Shown one piece after another: positions 31,117 through 35,129 of a DNA stretch of 35,129 nt. The notes below the pieces were generated by a model, which saw nothing but the letters and a program-made list of their open reading frames with translations, did not search any database and was not told the DNA's origin. The DNA is from Streptomyces hainanensis (GTDB taxonomy: Bacteria > Actinomycetota > Actinomycetes > Streptomycetales > Streptomycetaceae): assembly GCF_004348415.1 (NCBI RefSeq), contig NZ_SMKI01000013.1:1-35129 (forward strand), given 5' to 3'. How positions within the stretch are numbered: position 1 is the stretch's first letter; each line of letters opens with the position of its first letter. A program made the translations under genes and the position numbers.

Positions 31117-32301
31117 ATGGCGATGCTCACACTCAGGGGACCCCGGCTCGCCGACGGGCGCACCGTCGACCTCCTGCTGAGCGCGGACCGGATCGAGGCC
31201 GTCGGCACCCCGGGCAGCCTGACCCCGCCCGCGGGCGCGCAGGAGGTCGATCTCGCCGGCTATCTGCTGCTGCCCGCCCCCGCCGAGCCGCACGCCCACC
31301 ACGACACCGCGCTCACCGGTGTGCTGCCCGGCCCGCCGGCCGGCACACCGGTGGCGCTGCGCCGCCGGATCACCGAGGCCGCGCTGACCCAGCTGGGGCA
31401 CGGCGCCACCGCCCAGCGCAGCCACGTCAGGATCGGCGGCGCCGAGAGCCTGGCCGTGCTGGAGGCCGCGCTGGAGACGGCGCGGACGCTGCGCGGCCTG
31501 GCGGAGCTGGGCGTCGTGGCGGTGCCCCGGCTGCTGACCGGCCTGGCCGGCGCGGACAACCGGGCGCTGCTGACCGAGGCGGCCAAGATGGGGGCGGGGG
31601 CGCTCGGCGGCTCGCCGGATCTCGATCCGGACCCGGCCGGCTATCTGGACATCGTGCTCGGCCTCGCGGACGAGCACGGCTGTGCGATCGACCTGCACAC
31701 GGACGGCGCGGATCCGGTGCGGCTGGCCCGGCTCGCCTCGGCGGCCGGCGCCTGCCGGTCCGGGGTGGCGATCGGGCCCTGCGGTGGGCTCTCACGGCTG
31801 CCGCCCGAGGTGGCGGCGCGGGCCGCCGGGCAGCTGGCGGCGGCCGGGGTGACGGTGATCTGTCTGCCGCCCGGGTCCTGCGGCCTGGCCACCGCCCGGG
31901 GCCGCGCGCCGGTGCGGCTGCTGACGGCGGCCGGGGTGCGGGTCGCGGCCGGCGGAGGCGCGCTGCGGGATTCGGTCAATCCGGTGGGGCGGGGCGATCC
32001 GCTCGACGTGGCGCACGAGTTGGCCGCGCGCGGCGTCTGCCGGCCGCGCGACGCCTACCGCGCCGTGAGCGACCGGGCCAGAGCCGCGCTCGGGCTGCCC
32101 GAGGTGCGGATCGAGGCCGGTTTCCCGGCCGAGTTGCTGGCGGTGCGCGGGCGAACGGTCGCCGACGCGCTGTCGCTCGCCTACAGCCGCCTCGTCATCC
32201 ACCGTGGCCGGATCGTGGCCAGGACCAGCGCCGTTCGCGAGTACTGCGGGGCCGGGGCGGCCGGCGGCCCGGAGCTGCCGCGGCAGTCCACAGGGTACTG
32301 A
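31117..32301 (+). CDS. Amidohydrolase-superfamily protein with degenerate metal site
   Basis: A 394-residue cytoplasmic protein related to cytosine deaminase-type amidohydrolases. The first metal motif is intact (EPHAHHD, His59 and His61), and a histidine follows in DLHTDG (His194). Against my recollection of E. coli CodA, the catalytic Glu position is Gly197, the third histidine region reads AIGPCGG with no His, and the catalytic Asp of the GHDD-like loop is replaced by Gly in AAGGGALRDSVNPVGRGDP. It ends with the small beta-sandwich domain usual in this superfamily. It may have lost deaminase activity or use another chemistry. ATG 31117 has another in-frame ATG six bases on. The gene stands alone. 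Confidence 0.8.
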   Translation: MAMLTLRGPRLADGRTVDLLLSADRIEAVGTPGSLTPPAGAQEVDLAGYLLLPAPAEPHAHHDTALTGVLPGPPAGTPVALRRRITEAALTQLGHGATAQRSHVRIGGAESLAVLEAALETARTLRGLAELGVVAVPRLLTGLAGADNRALLTEAAKMGAGALGGSPDLDPDPAGYLDIVLGLADEHGCAIDLHTDGADPVRLARLASAAGACRSGVAIGPCGGLSRLPPEVAARAAGQLAAAGVTVICLPPGSCGLATARGRAPVRLLTAAGVRVAAGGGALRDSVNPVGRGDPLDVAHELAARGVCRPRDAYRAVSDRARAALGLPEVRIEAGFPAELLAVRGRTVADALSLAYSRLVIHRGRIVARTSAVREYCGAGAAGGPELPRQSTGY

Positions 32302-32315
32302 CCGGCCACGGCTCC

Positions 32316-32344
32316 TTGTCATGGTCTTCGCAACAGGAGACACT
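32316..32344 (+). promoter_or_regulatory. Candidate sialidase promoter
   Basis: TTGTCA (32316-32321) is spaced 17 bases from GACACT (32339-32344). The predicted start near 32351 falls beside the palindrome at 32354-32383. The -10 lacks the usual first T, so the call is modest. Confidence 0.4.
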
Positions 32345-32353
32345 TCGTGACGG

Positions 32354-32383
32354 TTCGTCGGATGATGTGCGATGTCCGACGAA
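32354..32383 (+). promoter_or_regulatory. Palindromic operator candidate before sialidase gene
   Basis: Perfect 9-bp inverted repeats TTCGTCGGA (32354-32362) and TCCGACGAA (32375-32383) are separated by 12 bases. The half-sites are 21 bases apart, two helical turns, as expected for a dimeric repressor. It lies 49-78 bases before the sialidase ATG, at the predicted transcription start. Confidence 0.5.
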
Positions 32384-32431
32384 CGAGCCGCACCGTGTAG
32401 CAGCCACCCCGCCCGAAAGGCTGGTTCTGGC

Positions 32432-34312
32432 ATGGCGTTGACCCCACGTCGCGCGGCGATCGCCGTCGCGGCCCTCGCCCTCTCTCTCCTCCCCCTCCCC
32501 TCATTCGCCGCCCCACCGGGCTCCGCGCCCGAGTCCGACGACGTCGGCCCGGCGGCCATCGAACAGCAGGTGATCTTCCGCTCCGACCTGGACGGCGGCT
32601 ACGCCTGCTTCCGCATCCCCGCGATCGTGCGAACCAACAGCGGCACCCTGCTGGCGTTCGCCGAGGGCCGCACCAACGACTGCACCGACGCCGGCGACAT
32701 CGACATCGTCGTCAAGCGGTCCACGGACGACGGCCGTACCTGGAGCCCGTACCAGGTGATCGACGAAGGCGACGGCGACACGCACGGCAACCCGGCCCCG
32801 GTGGTCGACACCGAGACCGGCCGCATCCTGCTGCCGTCCACCAGGAACGCCGGCCTGCCGGGCGGCGGCGACTGCCCGGCGCCGTGCGAGCGGATCCCGT
32901 ACCTCTCCTCCAGCGACGACGACGGCCGCACCTGGTCGGAGCCGCGCAGCCTGGCCGAGGAACTGCGGCCCGACGACTGGGACTCCTGGTACGCCACGGG
33001 CCCGGTGCACGGGATCCAGCTCGCCCGCGGCGCGCACGACGGCCGGCTGGTCTTCACCATCAACGCGGAGAGCTGGGGGGACGGCGGCGTCACGGCCAGC
33101 CACGTGGCCCTCGCCTACAGCGACGACGGCGGCGACAACTGGGAGCTCGGCGCGGTCGACAGCCACCCGGTGGCCGCCGACGGCACCTACGCGCAGCGGC
33201 CGTCCGAGTCGACGCTGGCCGAACTGCCCGACGGCCGCATCTACGTCAACGGCCGCGAGCAGGGCGGCACCGACCTCGGCCACCGCAGCCACGCCTGGAG
33301 CCGGGACGGCGGCGAGAGCTTCGCCGGTCCCTTCAGGACCCTGCCCGACCTCTACACCCCTCAGGTGCAGGGCTCGGTGATCCCGTTCGACGACTCGCGG
33401 CTGCTGTTCGCCTCGCCCGCCGACCCGGACCGGCGGCGCCGCATGATGGTCCGCTCCTCGTGGGACGGCGGCCGCACCTGGCAGAGCGTCGACCAGGCGG
33501 CGTTGGTGACCACCGACTGGGCCGGCTACTCGGACATGGTCAAGATCGACGACACGACGGTCGGTCTGATGTACGAGGCCGGCCCGGTGGACGCGCGGGA
33601 CGAGATCCGGTTCGCCCGCTTCGGCGAGCCCTTCCTCGGCGGCCGGTCGGGAACGGGCCCGACCACCAGGGACGCCGCGCACGGCGCGTCGTCCGGGTAT
33701 GTGATCGGCGGCGCGACGACGACCGAGGGGCGGTTCGGCTCCGCGCTGACGTTCGACGGCCGGGACGACGCGGTACGGCTGCCGTACCGGCGTGAACAGC
33801 CGCTTGGCAGCGAGGACTTCACGGTGAGCCTGTGGTTCAGGTACTCGGCGACGAGCGGCAGCCACCCGTTCCTGTGGATGGGCGGCGTCGGCTCCAACAA
33901 CCCACAGGTGTGGGTACGCGGCGAACCGGCGAGCGGCCGGGTCCGCGCCCTGATCACCACCCGTGACGGCTCGTCGGCCCCGACCTCGGCCAACCTGGAC
34001 ACCGCGGGCGCCTACAACGACGGCCAGTGGCACCACCTGGCCTTCACCAGAGCGGACGGCGAGCTGCGGCTGTCGATCGACGGCGGTGACGCGCTGACCA
34101 GGGCCGACGTGCCGGGCAGCGTGAGTCGGAACTCGACGTTCGGCGTGCACCTGGGCCAACGGCCGGACAGTCTGCAGTACATGACGGGCGCGTTGGACGA
34201 GGTTCGGGTGTACGGGCGCGCGCTGTCGGACTCCGAACTCGACCGGGTCCGCGGGGTCAACGCGTCGCCACGCGGCGCGGTCGCGTCACTGCCGCTCGAC
34301 CGGGTGCGGTAG
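32432..34312 (+). CDS. Secreted exo-alpha-sialidase with LamG-like domain
   Basis: A 626-residue secreted glycoside hydrolase family 33 sialidase that removes terminal sialic acids from glycans. A signal peptide (about 1-26, ending SFAA) is followed by the six-bladed propeller (about 42-400). The FRIP motif at 60-63 supplies the first carboxylate-binding arginine. Five Asp boxes are visible near 97-104, 161-168, 230-237, 290-297 and 343-350, the fourth with Phe for Trp. Tyr366 in WAGYSDMV is the probable nucleophile. A LamG/concanavalin-like domain (about 425-600) would bind carbohydrate. The start at 32432 was chosen because it gives a clean signal peptide; a longer frame from 32372 runs across the operator candidate. 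Confidence 0.9.
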   Translation: MALTPRRAAIAVAALALSLLPLPSFAAPPGSAPESDDVGPAAIEQQVIFRSDLDGGYACFRIPAIVRTNSGTLLAFAEGRTNDCTDAGDIDIVVKRSTDDGRTWSPYQVIDEGDGDTHGNPAPVVDTETGRILLPSTRNAGLPGGGDCPAPCERIPYLSSSDDDGRTWSEPRSLAEELRPDDWDSWYATGPVHGIQLARGAHDGRLVFTINAESWGDGGVTASHVALAYSDDGGDNWELGAVDSHPVAADGTYAQRPSESTLAELPDGRIYVNGREQGGTDLGHRSHAWSRDGGESFAGPFRTLPDLYTPQVQGSVIPFDDSRLLFASPADPDRRRRMMVRSSWDGGRTWQSVDQAALVTTDWAGYSDMVKIDDTTVGLMYEAGPVDARDEIRFARFGEPFLGGRSGTGPTTRDAAHGASSGYVIGGATTTEGRFGSALTFDGRDDAVRLPYRREQPLGSEDFTVSLWFRYSATSGSHPFLWMGGVGSNNPQVWVRGEPASGRVRALITTRDGSSAPTSANLDTAGAYNDGQWHHLAFTRADGELRLSIDGGDALTRADVPGSVSRNSTFGVHLGQRPDSLQYMTGALDEVRVYGRALSDSELDRVRGVNASPRGAVASLPLDRVR

Positions 34313-34327
34313 CCGGCCACGGCCGGC
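34312..34327 (+). terminator. Possible terminator after the sialidase gene
   Basis: A 6-bp GCCGGC/GCCGGC stem (34312-34317 with 34322-34327) with a 4-base loop starts at the last base of the stop codon. It is short and has no U-tract. Confidence 0.35.
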
Positions 34328-34370
34328 GGCCAGCGGCTGATGGCCGGTGCGGTGGCGTACGGTCGACGGC

Positions 34371-35042
34371 ATGCGCACAGTCATCGCTGGTGGACATGGC
34401 AAGATCGCCCGGCGGCTCGAGCGGCTGCTCGCGGCGCGTGGTGACGAGGCCGTCGGCCTGATCCGGAACCCGGCCCAGGCCGACGCCCTGCGGGCGGCCG
34501 GCGCCGAACCGGCCGTCTGCGACCTGGAGTCGGCGACGGTCGGGGAGGTGGCCCGCCATCTGGAGGGCGCCGACGCGGCCGTCTTCGCGGCGGGCGCGGG
34601 ACCGGGCAGCGGGGCGGCCCGCAAGGAGACGATGGACCTGGGCGGCGCGGTGCTGTTCGCCGACGCGGCCGAGTTGGCCGGGGTGCGACGCTTCGTCATC
34701 GTCTCCTCCATCGGCGCGGACCGGGAGCCGCCGCCCGGCACCGACCCGGTGTTCGCGGCCTACCTGCGGGCCAAGTCGGCGGCCGACGCGGACATCAGGT
34801 CGCGGACCGGGCGCCTGTCGTGGACGGTCCTGCGACCCGGCGGCCTCACGGACGAGCCGGGCACGGGTCTCGTGACGCTGGCCGAGTCCACCGAGCGGGG
34901 CTCGATCAGCCGGGACGACGTGGCGGCGGTGCTGCTCGCCCTCCTCGACACCCCCGCCACGACCGGCCTCAGCCTGGACCTGGTCGCCGGCCCGACGGCG
35001 ATCCCGCGGGCGGTGACGGAGGTGGCGGGCGTGGCGGGGTAG
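34371..35042 (+). CDS. NAD(P)-binding atypical SDR protein
   Basis: A 223-residue cytoplasmic protein of the NAD(P)H-binding atypical short-chain dehydrogenase group, like Streptomyces and Bacillus YwnB/HSCARG-type proteins. Its nucleotide-binding motif is GGHGKIA (7-13, GxxGxxA). An IVSSIGAD segment near residue 115 is followed by YLRAKSAAD, which gives the Tyr-x-x-x-Lys pair, and VLRPGGLTDEP is typical. The ATG at 34371 was preferred over 34347, which starts before the Rossmann strand. The reaction is unknown. It is distinct from the minus-strand protein at 3173-3826. The last 87 bases of the window (35043-35129) hold no feature I can call. Confidence 0.85.
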   Translation: MRTVIAGGHGKIARRLERLLAARGDEAVGLIRNPAQADALRAAGAEPAVCDLESATVGEVARHLEGADAAVFAAGAGPGSGAARKETMDLGGAVLFADAAELAGVRRFVIVSSIGADREPPPGTDPVFAAYLRAKSAADADIRSRTGRLSWTVLRPGGLTDEPGTGLVTLAESTERGSISRDDVAAVLLALLDTPATTGLSLDLVAGPTAIPRAVTEVAGVAG

Positions 35043-35129
35043 CCGCCGCTGCCCGCCGGGCTTTTCGCCCACCCACCGTTGCGCGCGGGGCGCGGGGCGG
35101 GCGTGCGCGCCGGGCCCACGGGCCGGGAG

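Overview
The window is high-GC actinobacterial DNA, almost certainly from Streptomyces or a very close relative. The evidence is strong G/C bias at third codon positions, GTG and TTG start codons, hairpin terminators often lacking U-tracts, tRNA genes without an encoded CCA, and the gene order rpmG-hadA-hadB ... trnW-secE-nusG-rplK-rplA ... rplJ-rplL-rpoB-rpoC ... rpsL-rpsG-fusA-tuf. It is core chromosome. No insertion sequence, prophage, integrase, CRISPR array or rRNA was seen.

Layout. (1) 1-6.2 kb, all on the minus strand, is a less conserved flank: a DUF5954 protein with an internal duplication, a LysE-type exporter translationally coupled to a membrane fatty-acid desaturase, an NAD(P)-binding protein, and a DUF485-actP acetate uptake pair behind a Crp-like palindrome. 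(2) 6.4-11.0 kb is the str operon read right to left (rpsL, rpsG, fusA, tuf), with a clear promoter before rpsL. (3) 11.1-12.1 kb is a plus-strand LCP gene convergent with rpoC. (4) 12.2-25.3 kb is the minus-strand transcription/translation block: tRNA-Trp, secE, nusG, rplK, rplA, a lipoprotein gene, rplJ, rplL, rpoB, rpoC, with terminators or attenuators between subunits. (5) 25.5-30.7 kb holds aspC and an adenosine deaminase gene on plus, then murB, a PPOX/F420 enzyme, hadB, hadA and rpmG on minus, with tRNA-Met and tRNA-Thr. (6) 31.1-35.0 kb, plus strand, holds a degenerate amidohydrolase, a secreted two-domain sialidase and another NAD(P)-binding protein.

How it works together: the central 20 kb supplies RNA polymerase beta and beta-prime, transcription factor NusG, the SecE translocon subunit, ribosomal proteins of the stalk and decoding site, and EF-G/EF-Tu. 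Leaders, internal terminators and separate promoters allow the ribosomal-protein and polymerase genes to be set independently.

The most striking observation is in rpoB. The rifamycin-binding pocket carries Asn in place of the near-invariant Ser (E. coli 531), Thr in place of Asn (E. coli 518) and Ala in place of Val (E. coli 146). This pattern suggests a polymerase naturally resistant to ansamycins, as expected in a producer or in a species living beside one. Other drug targets visible here (RpsL K43/K88, EF-Tu) look like the sensitive type. Other points of interest are a terminator-like element in the rplJ leader, a palindromic operator candidate at the sialidase promoter, and an amidohydrolase that has lost much of its metal site. 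All family assignments come from reading the sequence and from memory of the families; no database search was run.
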